Shown piece by piece: positions 12,996 through 26,897 of a stretch of DNA of 64,000 bases. A model generated the notes under the pieces. That model was given only the letters and a program-made list of their open reading frames with translations, was not told the origin of the DNA and made no database searches. Position numbers and translations under genes: made by a program. Source of the DNA: Dicaeum eximium (Eukaryota; Chordata; Aves; Passeriformes; Dicaeidae). Where the stretch lies: the NCBI GenBank assembly GCA_013396995.1, contig VWZP01008548.1:682001-746000 (forward strand). The letters are read 5' to 3'. How positions within the stretch are numbered: the stretch's first letter is position 1; every line of letters begins with the position of its first letter.

Positions 12996-15900
12996 GAATA
13001 CCCCACAAAACAATCTTAGTGGTTTTTATTCTATTTATTAAACATTAAAGGAGGAATTAAACTACACAAAACATTAAATATAGTAATCCTTTCCTATGTA
13101 GTCTATGCACAACAATGCTAGTGACTCATAAAAAACCTGAAAGCATCTTTGGTAGGATTTTATCCTCAGAATCCTGTAACAACTCACTGTGCATCATATG
13201 AAAGTGAAAGGACAAAAAAAAAAGCAAAATTTACCCTAGTACAGTTTATTAGCGCAGCAGATTTTTCACTGATGGAAAAAGTGAGCCTTATATCTTGCAT
13301 TATTATTGATTATATTATCATCTTATACTTAATATCACTTGCTTCAGCGCTGACAGTGTGGTTAATATTAGAGAAACAAGCAAGAACTGTACTGTTCTAA
13401 TTGTCCAGTAAAGGGCAACTTTGAAGTGCTGGTAGATTTTTACCTTCGATGCATGTTTATGCTTGAGCCAGGCCTTTGGGCAGTACAGGAGGTCAGATAA
13501 AGATAAATGTTGGTTTGTCCAGTGTCAGTAACTAATAAGCAATGACCTTGGCTTTAATCCTTCCCTGAGCCTTTGGAGGGTATGGGGGGTGATGAGAAAG
13601 AAGTTCTTGATCCCCTTTTCTCGACCTCTTTTGACGTTTTGTAAAAAGCATTTCAATTACCACAGCTGTTAACAGAGAGATATACCCCATGTATATTTAT
13701 TATTACCATTGAAAAACTGACACCTTAGAGTGAGATTGGATTTTGTTTCTGTTGGTATGACTATCACTTTCTTCCTTTTGGTTTTAATTTTGCCTTCCAC
13801 TCCACAAATTTTTATAAACTTTTATGTTTCAAGGCCAATCTTCTCTGATCTCCAATGGAGTTATAGCACTTTTGGCATTCATATGATATACAATACAGAC
13901 TGAGGACAGCTTTTTGCTTAAAAATCTCTACTGGCTGCATCTTCCTACAGTTTTGTTTACCACCTAACATACTCAAAATTCTGTCTCTGGTTTCCTGAGT
14001 TACTGCTCAGCTGGGGATTTGGTCTGGAAACACATATACAACTTTCTTTAATTTGCTAAAAGGCACTGTCTGTAGAATTGGCGTCAGTGCTGTAAAATGT
14101 TCTGCAAATGCAGAGAGCAAGGCACATGGGATCTGGCTGTGACAGTACACTTTTGAAGTTATTGTTGATATAAACATTGTCTGTAATCAAAACTCTAAAT
14201 CAGATTATAAAAATAATGAGTGTCTCTTCTACCGACAAATAGTAATTAAAATGAATATTTTTCTTCTGACATTTTAGCATATATTCCCCTGAAAATCCAA
14301 AATTATGGATAATTTCACTTTTGCTGCCTTTTTTTTTACTAAAACTTCTTCACTCCTTGCATCTCTTTTTAGAACCCTTATCATCCCTCTTTTCATATAA
14401 TACTCAAAAATGTCATCTCAGGATAACCTTTTGCTTGCCCTTTTTAGCAGATAAATATCCTCTAAAGAAATCAAACTTATATTTTCCAATTTTCCACTTT
14501 GAAATAATCAAGAGCAGAAAATATACAGAGAAATACTGTTGTGATTCTTGTTCTTCAGCTCAAACCATCAAATTATCATTTGACCAATTTTAATAATTCA
14601 AAAGTATATTTTTTGTTTTAATCTTAAAAATGTTAATTAAACACTACCGGTTGTAATGACAGCCTACTGCCTTTGATGAAAATTATTCATTTAGAAATGC
14701 AGACCCATTTTTATGCATTTATTAATGATATCCTTTAAAAATTAATAAACAAAGGAGTTGATTTAATACTTCCAAATACTAAAAGTGAAAAGTATATTGG
14801 GATATCAGTGTTGTCACTGAGAAAATCTGCAAAAGACCTGGACCAGGCCCAAAAGGTTAGACCAAATGGGTCTGGTCCTGCTTCATTCCTTATTGTCTGG
14901 AAGATGTGGAAGAATGTTGTTTAAATTACTACCTTTACAAATGGTAGAAGTCAAGGGTTGATTGGGACAACTGACCACTGCTGGCTCACTGTACTAAATA
15001 TAACCTTCTAAAAATGTAGCTGGGGGGAAAAAAAAAGAGATGGAGGAAGCAGGGAAGGTTAAAAGTAGCCAAATTTTGATTTAGAAATAAAAATAATTTA
15101 GAGAAAATAAGGAAGTCATCTACATGTTTAAAAATTTGGTTATGGAAGGCACAAAGAGAACCATACACAAATGCTCATTATTGTGTCTCTTCCCATCTCC
15201 TCCACCGCAATTGGCTTCAAGGCTTTTTTTTTTTCATTTCCAACACCTCTGCAATGGAATTGTTGAACTGCAGTATCTGCCACAGGATTGATTCATGTTC
15301 ATGACATGAATCTGCTCTCTGATATTTCTAGCTGTATACAAATGAAATGGGTTTCTTCCAAAGCCACTGAAACTTCTCTGAGTATTTCCCTGACTTTGCT
15401 CTGGATCTGGCCAAATGTAACAAAACTTGCTATATGACAACAGTTTCTTGGCACCTGTAATGATTAAATAAAATAAATAAAAGTATAGGTGTACTTTTTG
15501 TTGAATGTAGTTCAGAACTTTCCTGTCCAAAAAATTATAACTTTGAACATAACTTCCCAGCGGGGAAGACTGGAGAAGCAAAACTTAAGAAGAGATATGA
15601 GACACAGAATTTAGACTGATTTTTATTTGCCTTGGCATTAATTTTTAAATATTTTGGTTTGATTTACTGAAAATCTGTTAACAGAGCACTTTCTGATAAA
15701 TGCCATAGGACAGTAGTGACACCTGAAATAACTGAAAAAAAATGAAAGCAAACTTCTGTATCAGATATGAAACTAAGACAAATTAATAATGATGGGATGC
15801 ATTTAGAGTATTTGACAATTGAAAAAGTCTCCAGTTTCAAAGCCTGAAGTGCATGGATGTACTAGACTTCGTGATAAAGTGTATGGTAACTCCAACCAAG

Positions 15901-17604
15901 GCTGTCCCCTTGAAATGACAAATAATGCAGTACATTCACAATGTTTTCATTTATGTCTTTCAGTTTACCTGCACCCTGAAACTCAGGATATCAAATTAGG
16001 AAAACCTTCTGCAGACTGACCTGTTCATCAGATCAGTATATCACTTCTTCCTTCCCACTTGTAAAAAAACTTCTGATAAACAACTTGAATTGATTTTCAG
16101 GCAATGCAGATGCAAGCAGATACTATTTTTAGCAAGAACTCCTTGTCCTAGACTTTCAGACTCTGAGACTGAAGCCAGTCCCAAGCTTATTCAAAGCTTG
16201 ATAAGCCATTGAATTAGTGGAAACTCAGAAATGCTGGTTTTAATATATTTTGTTCCTTAACTAACTCAAACATAGAAAAGTAAAAGTTTTAATGTTTGGT
16301 TATTTTGAAATCCTGACAAGAAAGGATGTATGGACAGTACCCAGAACCTTATCTAGAAAAGTGCAACCACAGCCCTACAGCTGCTGCTATTCTTAAAATA
16401 AAGGGTGATTCAGGTGGCTGCAGCACTGGGCTTCCTCTGTAATCAAGTACTTGCATAGTCAGGCTGGGAAAGACATTTAAGTGACTGCATTCCAATGACT
16501 TAATGGGGCATAGACTCCTATCTACTTCTGTGGGCAAGACCTGTAGTGCAGAGTCTGCCTAACCTTAGATATCACTAAGATATCACAACTCTGCCCATTG
16601 ACTTCCTAGGCAGCCCTGGGGAGTTGGATGTCTGAAAGCTTACTGCTGTTTCAAATCTAAACCAGGTATGTAAAAGTAGATGCCCTGACTTTTGCTTCAG
16701 TGATTCTAATGAGATAAGAGAAAAAGAAAGTAGTCTGGCTCCAAACTTCATTATGATTTCATGTAAATTATTTTAAGTAGGGATTCTTGCCCTCCAGTGC
16801 ACAAGGATCCTGAAGTTGATCTACTTTTTAAAGCTAGTTTAGGAAACTTTCAAAGATTTTGCAAGTAAACTTTATATTTGCTTAGAAATACACAATGATG
16901 GTAGGGTGTGTGTGTGTGGAAAAGCACCTTTAAATACCTTAGTATTCTTTTATCCATTTACCTTTCCATTCTTGCATTACAGAAACAGTACATTCTCTCA
17001 CTGTGAAAAAACACTGGAGAATTATTTATTCAGGTAAGATTTTTTTTTGCAACATTTATAGGCTAATTGTCTATGTAGTTCTTGTGAAATGTTATTCAAA
17101 AGTCTCTAAAAAGAACTACATATGAGACTGCCTAAGGAAAAAAATCAGAAAATATTGTGGTGATGGATGTTAAGGAACAAAAATTAGGATGTATTTGCTT
17201 GCACAGGATTTCACAGACATTTCTACAGAACCCCACTCTTTTGTACTGATTTTAGAGAATTCCATCATAAAGGTAGATCCTTGAAATTTTCTCATCATCG
17301 TGCCTGAATGAGCTCTCAAATTACAAATATATGCACATCTACTAAAAACAATTCTCCTGAGGCTGAAGTTCTGGCATCCAGCTTAGTCAGGAAGGGAAAG
17401 CATAAAAAACAGAAATTATAGTCCTGAATCCTAAAAGGTTACTGTTCTCAGTAAGAAATCTCAGCTATTTACAGCACTAGGCACAAAAAAAGATACCAAA
17501 CAACTTCCCCATAGCCTAAATGAGGAACACATCTGGATTTGATATTCATTCCTTTCCCAGCAAATTGCTGTATCAAGTTAGAATTTTCAAAATGTCAATC
17601 ACTT

Positions 17605-17622
17605 TATATATATATATATATA
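17605..17622. repeat. (TA)n microsatellite
   Basis: Nine TA units followed by TTTAATTTAATTTAA. Confidence 0.85.
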
Positions 17623-17714
17623 TTTAATTTAATTTAAAACAAGGCTCATTGTATAAATGCATCGCATTTTCAAAGAGAGGCTTCCTCAAAATCATAGCAT
17701 GAGAGCTTCCCATG

Positions 17715-17753
17715 GTTTCCATGGAAATGACCTTTCACTATTTCCATGGTAAT
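17715..17753. promoter_or_regulatory. Pair of RFX X-box-like palindromes
   Basis: GTTTCCATGGAAAT at 17715-17728 and ATTTCCATGGTAAT at 17740-17753, start-to-start 25 bp. Both approximate the RFX palindrome GTTNCCATGGNAAC around the same CCATGG centre. A further CCATGG lies at 17710-17715. Binding is inferred from the motif alone. Confidence 0.4.
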
Positions 17754-20208
17754 GGATCTAGTTTTATATATTTCTCTTTTATGAGACTTTATTATACCAA
17801 CAAAGCTACCATCCAGAATATAGTCCTTAAGTTATGGATGTGAACTCATGGAGAGAAATTATCTGGCTCCCAAGCCCTATGGGCACGCTAAGCTTTTGTA
17901 TGTCTGTTTAGTACTGTGCAACAGACTTTTGAGAAAGATCACCTATTGCAAATTGTCAGTAGAGAAATGCTGGCATATTTTGCTCATTGCTCTTTCTAAA
18001 GGAGTGTCTGGATTCATCTGCTGCAGTCTTTTCCAAACTGCTCTGCTGCTCCAAAAGGCAGAACAGCTGGAAAAAAATAGAATGGATTGAGAGCTCAGAG
18101 TCTCCTATAAATTCCAGGCTGTTGATCATATCCTGCTGTGAAATAAATATTATGTACGGCATTTATTGAAAATCTATAGACCTTTGAAATTACATAGGCT
18201 TGTTGATCTTTCTTTTAGAATTTATACTTGAAATTGTTTTTCTCTTCCCTGTTTCTCTTTTCTTTTTTTTTTTTTTAATTGTTATGGTTATTGTTGCTGT
18301 CATTGAAAGCTAAAATCTTCACCCTGGAGCCAAAATGAATGGAAGTAGTAGATTCAAACATATAAAACTGAGAGCAACAGAACAAGCAAGGTATCCCAGT
18401 CCCCAGCATCCTTGACACATAGACACCCAGCTAGACCTATGATGTTAAATGCCTTAAGGTGTTATGGAGATGGAGCTTGGACAGCATGGGGCTACCACTG
18501 AGGTTCTCAGATAAAAATCCATACCCTTTTCAGTAATGTTCCAGTAAGGTGCAGTTTGGAAGGAAATTCAAAAAAATATTTCAATAAAGCTTCTTCCATC
18601 CCTGTCACAAGATCTATGGTTTAATAATAAAGTAAATCCCTTCCCATCCAGAAAAAGTAAACAAATTAAATCTGTGACGAAACTATTAGAGAAGTGCAAA
18701 TCCCTCAGAGACTGAGAAAAACACATAAACCCGATTGAGCAATTTAGTCTGACTCATGTCTAATTGGTGATGATGCATAAGAAAGGAAGAATTCAAGCCT
18801 GTCATTCAGGTTTGAGTTTTCTGGGCTAACCATTAGAAAAATGCCAATTTTCAGTGTAAGTTAGACATGAGACAGACACAGGTGGCTGCAAGACAATGTT
18901 TGCATGCAGCAAAGGTAAAAGAGCCACTTTCTAGCATGAAATTTAATTTTAATGCTCTTTTTTTTTTTTAAACTAAAAATTAGGTCAAAATAGAGCTCTT
19001 GCTCTTAGAAATGTCCTAACTCCTTCATCTGCTTCAAAGGAGATAATGACCAACATATAAATCAATTGTCATTAAGTAATCAACTGATATAAAAGCACAT
19101 ATATTACTTTACATTACTGTTAAAGAATATCTAAGACACTAGGACCATCAATTATGCTTTTTGTTAAGGTACTACAATGACAATGACTATCCAAGCTTCA
19201 GCCTGCTATCACTGAAAACATTCCACTCCATTTAATTCTATTCCTTGCACATTTCTAAATGAAGAGCACTGCAAGTGATGACTTTTATTCTACATATTGA
19301 ACTCACAACCTTGTCAGTGAAATACTGCGGCTGGAATTACTTAGATAGACCGCTCAAAGAAATATGATGTCTGAAAAAATGGATGTCAGCTAGCTTTAAA
19401 TCTCTACAGGGTTCATGTTTACAGGTGAGCTACTAACATTTAGGGTTAAATGCATAGGACTGATTTTGGCCACTTACTTCAGGATGAAATGAGATCAATC
19501 AATGCCCCCAAATTGTTTGTTTCTCTCCACTAACTGTAACGGGTGTCTAGGTGATCAGATTATTCAGTCAAATGAATTTAACCCAAGATAATTGCAGGCA
19601 ACTGACAATACTAAAGGACAGCATTTATTTTTCTGGAACGATTTCTCTTACACAGCATTTTTGTGTCACTAGTTCTTTAGAGAAAATGCTTAAGAGTTTT
19701 TGAAATAATTTTTCTTAGTGAAGTTCATATCTTTATTTATAGATTTTTAATTTTATCTCTTTTTTTCCCTCAAAATTCTTGAAATAGTCCTGTTTTAAGA
19801 AGTCTCAAAGCTTTTACTGAAGTGAAATATTTGCTTTTGACAACCAGCTATTTTTGGATATGACTGGATTAGGTTTTATCTTAAATAATGCTGATTTCCC
19901 ATTTATTTTCACTGTAGCTTGAGATTCTTGTCACACTTACAAAGACAGACTACCTAATTTCTTGCCATGGTCTATAGCAAAGATGTTTACAATGGTACCT
20001 ATAAAAGCATTTGGATCAGGACAGTAAAAAACTTCCATTTTTAAAGGTATAACTCTAAGTGATGTCAACATTTGCCTCCAACAAGGTAATACTCTGTCAT
20101 TGATAAAGAACTACATCAGTAATAGAAATGATCTAAGAAAGAATATTAATTAGAAAAGAAAAAAAACCAATAATTTTGCAAGTCTGGAGAGACTGGGCAT
20201 AAGAGAAG

Positions 20209-20261
20209 ACAAAAAAAAAAACCCCAAAACAAACCCATAACTAAAACCCACAAAAAAGCCA
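20209..20261. repeat. A/C-rich low-complexity tract
   Basis: A runs interrupted by CCCC, CCC and single C, of the AAAACCCC/CAAA type that recurs in the window. Confidence 0.75.
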
Positions 20262-23200
20262 TGTCAAAATACTTTTTAAATAAAGCATAAAAACACAAAG
20301 AAGCACAGAGACTTAACACTGTTGAAGCTTTATTACTGTACCCCTGTGGTATGCAGGTATGTCACCACAGAGACATAAGTGTCCTGTCAGAGACTTCTAT
20401 AAAAAGAAGCACATCAATGGCAGAAATAATTGACTTAAAAGTACACCTGGAGATAAATACCAAGTGTACTGGCTGTAAAACGATGTCTCAATGTTCTCTC
20501 ATTGAAGCACACACAACTGCAGGTCCTTCCACCTCTCTCTCCCATGAAGGGCAGAGCAGTGACATTCCTGTCTGCAAGGGAAAATTTGCCTTGCTTCTGC
20601 CAATGGGCCCTGTGATTACCCTCTCTTACCAAAGAATGTCTGGTCTTCTGGCATGAAACGAGGTTTGATTTTGTGATATCTGAATAAGCCTTTGGAAAGG
20701 CCAGTTCCAAGAAGCTGGAGAAGGTAAGTATTTTCCAAACTATTATGATAATGCTATTGTCAGGCACATTGCTGTGTACTGTCAGACCGAAAAAGTAGTA
20801 CTTCTGACAGCAAAATGAGCTCTTACATTATTTTGCAATTAACATACATTCCAAATGATAGATTATGTTTCACGTATTTAGCATTAAAATAAAAAAATAA
20901 AAGCAAAAAAGACGGTTGATGTGACAGTTCTGGAATTGGATTCACTGGTATAATCTTTCTGCACTCTATTTTCTGATCCATCCAAATAGCTTTGTAGCTG
21001 GTTAAAGCATGCCCCGCACCTCCCAACTGTAGGAACTGTCATAGCCATTTGGATTCAGAAAAGGATTATGTTCTCCACTGCTTTTAATTAACATCTTTCT
21101 GGCCACAGTCAAAGCAATACTTGAGCAATTTCCGTTTAACATTTCCCATCTATCTGAATTCTAATCCACCCACTCCTTTTGATAAGGCACTGAGTAGTGA
21201 CCTGAAAATAGAGCTGCAAAGAAGTTTGAGAAAGAACCTGGCAGGGGAGAAAAATTGCAAGGTGAAAGATCTGATAACCACTGGTTACTAATTTAAACTG
21301 CTAATGTTCAAATGGAGCTGGAGCTATTGATTAGCTGAGGTTTGCAAAACATTCACTCCCAAATATAACTTGCTGTATACAGTTACATTTACAAGGCAAA
21401 CAAGCTAAAAAAAGAAGAGCAACTCTGCCACACAGTAGTGGCAATGAACGCAGAAGCTCTGTGATGGGATATGACATGCATTTCTTCATACATTTACATT
21501 TTAAAGTTTTAATGAAAGCATATTGTCAGGGAATGCCAAGCCCACTGCGTGTTTTCCCTTTGCAGTGCAGTGACAGGATCCTGCTTCATGTTGCAAACAA
21601 GAAAACATTTTGTATTAAATGGGGAGTGAATATGCAAAAATGCAATTGAACAAGTTCTTACAGCAAATCTGGTCCCCATCAAAAATATAAGGGGAGTTTT
21701 TTCAAAGACAAAAAAATTTTACTTCTTTTCTTATGGAGCAGGTTCTCATCAGATGTTTAAATGCTGGCTGTTGGGAAATTTTCTCTGGCTTCAAGAAAGC
21801 TGCAAAGACGTTACAGCACTTCCTGAAACTTCATCAGCAAAATAATTTCTTCTATTAAGAAAATAAAGTCAAAATTAATTCATGCATATAGAAATAACTG
21901 AATGAGTCAGACTGTTAAATGCCTTTTAATATCTAACTTCATGGATTGATGATATCACTTGATTTACAAAAACCTGCAAAAACTTAAAAAATGTAACATT
22001 CATAAGATCAAAATAAGATTTAATTTAGAGCTCTTTCTGTAGGGTATTGTTTTTGAGTTTATCTATGTTCAAAACTAATTAAATTGCCCCCTAAGTCCAT
22101 AATAAACTGTTTTTCTTTTTTCCTTTGATGATGGCTATGAATGATAAGATTTTAGTTTATTTTGGCTGTAATCTGGCTCTTACTAAGCTAAAAAAAAAAG
22201 GCATGTTGATGTATCACATATTCAGTGTGACTAAATGGCCTAGAGACTGGCGTTCATCAGTCTCACATATGGCTCTTAAAAAATCCCAATACAAAAAGTC
22301 TGTCCTACTTAGGGAAAGTTACCATATCCTAATTCAACAATCTCTTTGTTTTCACCACCATTTTACCAAGTTTTTTCAGTATTATGATGCTTTATTAAAT
22401 GAAACTTAGGATGGGACTTCTGTTTATGAACACCGGGGATTATTTTTCTATCACTGACATCAAATTATTTAAAAATGAACACAGGATCACAACTTTACCT
22501 CAGGTAATTTCTCAGATTCTGCACAGGGGGAATCCATCCATCCAGCACTGGATGATACAACCCCTGGCACACTAAGGAGCACTTACAAGTGTGCTGTACA
22601 ATACTGAGACTAGCAGGCTCCCCTCAGATTTAGCTGCCAGCTAATATGGGCTGGGTTACCCAATCAGGCTCCAGATGAGTCTAATAACTTTGGCAGTAGT
22701 ATTGCAATAAAAAGACTCATAATTCATAATGGGAAAGGTGACGATGTGAACCTCAGCGAAAAGACACAAAACCGTACATCAAGAGACAATTATGGGTCTC
22801 AAGTACAGCAAGCCAAGCAGGTGATGACTGTCATCAAACCTGTCAACAGGCAGCGTGCCAACTTGCAATCCTGATGACAGTGAGTGCTTTGTCTATCCTG
22901 TTGTGAGTAATGCTGGTGTGCTATTTCTGGTCTCTGGCTATATTTGCAAGAAAAGTGCAGGATCCTACCTCCTTTTGGTCATCAGTGTTTCCTCAGACGC
23001 GAATACTTGAACATCCGTTCCCATTTCAAGAATTAAAAGTGAAAATGGCTCTCATTTGGAGTATCAGCTTCACCATAATTGAATGTTGAGTTAGCCCCAT
23101 AGCAGATCTTTAATGAGATAAATGTTATTACAGACTGTTAAAAAATAGTTGAGTATGGTGAAACCATCTCTCTGCAGAGATCTGAGGGCTCTCTTTAGAG

Positions 23201-25251
23201 CCTGAATTTCAGATTCTTTTGGAAGACAATTCAAAACTGTTCTTTGGTCTTTAAAGAAGGAGTCGCTCAGAAAGAAAGATCTGATTTTCTGTATGAATGG
23301 CACCATTAAAGTTAACGCATTTTGTAAGTAAAGTATTCAGCTGAGTATTATCTGCCATTAAGATAATTAGGTCTAATTTTGCCTTGGACCTTAGTTGAAG
23401 CTTTGCAGTGGGAAATAATCTAAAAGTTTTACCTATTTAAACAGACAAGTTAAATAGGGGATTTTGAAAGACATTTCTAGCTCATTCTCAAATCAGATTT
23501 ACTTGACATCAGAATTACATTTTTAATGTGCAAAACTCTAGCTAACCATTGTTAAGGTGCTATATTGGGATTTCTGAATGGAGACTATCAAGCTATATAT
23601 GTCTTCAGATATGAGATATGCAGTGCCAGTGAAAGCATCTTGAAAAATTACCATCTCGTGATAATACAGGTATGCCATACGGAGTTGTCAAACATATAAA
23701 AAAATGACCTAAAACTGTGACACTAGCCATTTTCACAGTGATGATGTTAAATGTTTTTTTAAGATTTCAACTATAAAATTAGAAGCCAAATCCTCTTGAT
23801 TAAGTAAACAGCTAAACAGCAGTCCATTTCATGGGGAATAAGACTGTTTTGTCCTCAAAAGAAAAATTATACCATCTTCTTGCTTAACCTTTTTAGTCAT
23901 TGCTAAACATATAGTTAAGTAGAAACTTGTATATCCAAGCAAAACAATTGTCACTGTTTTTTCCAGATGAAGAAGGTCAGACACGAAAAAATAATTGTTA
24001 TTCCAAGCTTCACAGAGCTCAATTACCTCTTCACTCAGGCAAATTCCCCATTGATGCCACCAATATTTTTACCTCAATTACTACTGAATCATCCAATGAT
24101 AACAATAAAAACAAAAGACATGGAATTTCAGAATAAAACTGAAAGCTTTCAATAGATTTGACTGTGTACTATACCACTGTATCTTTCTCCAACATTGTCA
24201 TATTTTCTTTTGTTTTCATTGGGAGCTATAAAACAAATTTTTGGATAGTCTAAAATAAGCATGTTTTTCTCTATGTTTTCCCCACTATTTCATCCAATTT
24301 ATTCTGTATTGTCTCCTGGATTGGGCTGATATACAAATTGAGATATATTTTATCTCGCCCTTGAAGTCCAATACATTGCTGAACCCACTCTGAATCTCCA
24401 GCAGAAATTACAGAAGTGCCAGGAGGCACTGCTCAATGGAGTACCCTAATTTACTCTGAACTAAATGGAATTACCGTACTTTGTGACAGGGCACACCTGA
24501 TTTAAATTGTGATGATATTAAACACAGATTTACACATATTTGAGGGATGTGGAACTTAATCAAGATACCAGTTTAAAAGGATTTGAACAAGAAAATTCAA
24601 CACAAAGCCTCAACATTGTACCAAAGAACTTCTGAAACTTTATTGTGAATTTTAAAGTACATTTAGAAAGGATCTTATCCTTCATATCATTAATTAAAAA
24701 TAAATTTAAAGAAATCCACATACTAGTAGTTTGAGCAAAGTTCAGTACAGACTTTTTGAAGTCACAATATATACATTGCATGAGAGTGCAATAAGCTTCC
24801 AATTACATTAGGTATATATTTCTAAAATAAAGAGCTTTGATTTGACATGTGTGAGAGGCATACTCTTTACAATGAAAACATTTTACAAAATATAGCAAAG
24901 GAAAAATGGAATTTAATACATTTTGAATGTACAACTACTTTATACTTTTTTAGGTAATTCTTTACTCAAAGTGTACAAACGTCCATTTTTAAAGGACACC
25001 TGTTCATTTTCACTGTCCAATACTGATTAGAAATTATAGTTTTAAAGATTCATTACTATACATATCAGTGAATTCTTATTCAACTCCATAGCCACTACAA
25101 TGAAGAAAATATTACAGAATCATTGACAGCATCTTCTTCTCTCCTAAACTATGCATAGATAAATACATAGCAATGGTGCCTATTACTACAATAAAATTCA
25201 AACATTTCACCTGATTTTTGCAACTATTCTTTGCATAAATATAATGTATTG

Positions 25252-25266
25252 TATATATATATATAT
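25252..25266. repeat. Short (TA)n microsatellite
   Basis: About seven TA units following TATTG. Confidence 0.8.
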
Positions 25267-26162
25267 TAGTTTATTTAACCATCAACTGATTGCTTATTTT
25301 AACACTCAGTAACATACAGAAGCACATAGACTGCTATCCTTAAATATTTTCCACTCTGTAGTGGCTCATAAGATTCAAAAACTCAACACTGTAAATTTGT
25401 AATTCTCAACCTGGGGAAAGAATATCCCTCAGATGGACTGATATACTACTTATACAAGTTAAACTGTATTATGAATCCATAGCGCCCACCTCCAAAATAC
25501 ATAACAGGAGTAATATACTGTGGCTACTAACTACTGCATAATCATTATATAGGAAATCGTCACATCAACTGTTTCACATTTATGATTACTCATTACATTA
25601 TATCACACACAGAGCAAAACTTCCTCAACAGATGGATCTCCTTTTCTACAGGTTTTCATGTTTGAGAGAAAAATCATCACACAGTGACAATGTTATGTCT
25701 GGAGAAGTATGCAAAATGTGTTTCCTCTTTCAGGACAAAAGAGTAAGCAGTAAACTACTAATTATTTTACAATCAAGATACAAAATTAAATCTTTAAAGA
25801 GAAAATCAAGTTTTCAGCAGTGAAATTAAAGAAATCACGTACTGGGCGTGTGGGACTGTTACTCAAAACTGTGTGAAAAGCATACCAGAAAATCAGTTAG
25901 CCAATAATGAATTGAGATTTGCACTTTCCTTTCAAACAGAGCACAGTAGGGTTATGTAATTTGTGTCCAACCACTCTGCAATGTGCTATCTGAACAGCTC
26001 AAAGTATTTGGAAAGGACAAGACAGCTTTGCACTCATTATTGCCCAATAAAAAGAATATGCTGAAATGTGTCATGACCAATGGTGGATTTTTAACCACCA
26101 CCAAGGATGTCTGGGACATTAAGATTTGCAGAAGAGAGCACGCTTTTCCTTTTCAGGGTGGA

Positions 26163-26213
26163 CAAAAACCCATCCTACATGGATTTGCAAAAATCCACAC
26201 TACATGGATTTGC
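26163..26213. repeat. 25-bp tandem duplication
   Basis: CTACATGGATTTGC occurs at 26175-26188 and again at 26200-26213, with AAAAATCCACA between. The bases before the first copy (AAAAACCCAT) resemble the spacer, so the array is two near-complete 25-bp units. Confidence 0.75.
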
Positions 26214-26801
26214 TTACCTACTTTCTCTTTTAAACAAAAGTAAAATTAAGTATCTTTCACCAAAGAGCTTCACTGCATTTCCAATATAGCTGTCTCTCCA
26301 ATGGAGGAAAAAAATACTCTCTGTCTGCAAAACACTACCTATAGCAGTGATCACTTGGAGGGCAGACATTGCAGTTCAGATGCAAACCACTTTGGTGCTA
26401 CTCACCCTGGAACCCCTTTTGCATTTTCCTGCTAAATGTAGTAGACTAGGCTTTCAGCTGTCATCCCTGTTAACAGCAGGAAGAAATGCCAATAATTTTG
26501 CAGATCCACGTGATGTTTTTCACTTTTGCTGTCCACTAAGCCACCAGAAACTTCACGGTGACAAGCTATAAAAAAATATGCACTACAATTTTGCCTAATA
26601 TCCATGCAAGAAGAGCACAGCAAGACTTCAGTCATGCTACACTCGTCTGTCCACCACACACAACAGCACCCAGGTGAGACTGAGCCGCCTCGGAAACCTG
26701 AGTGGAACAGAAACAAGAAATCCCTGGCATAGCTCCTGGAGACAAGACAGGTTTAATGGCATGCTGACAGCCTGTACTTTAAGTCTTTTTATTAGAAAGA
26801 A

Positions 26802-26897
26802 CAAACAAACAAACAAAGCTAAACCAAACCAAAACAAACAACAACAAAACAACCCCCCAAAAAACCCCCAAACCAACGAAAAAAACCACACCAAAAA
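26802..26897. repeat. (CAAA)-like A/C-rich tract
   Basis: ACAAACAAACAAACAAAG, then AACC/AAAC variants and C runs up to six. Purely low complexity; the open frames across it are lysine/asparagine/glutamine artefacts. Confidence 0.85.
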
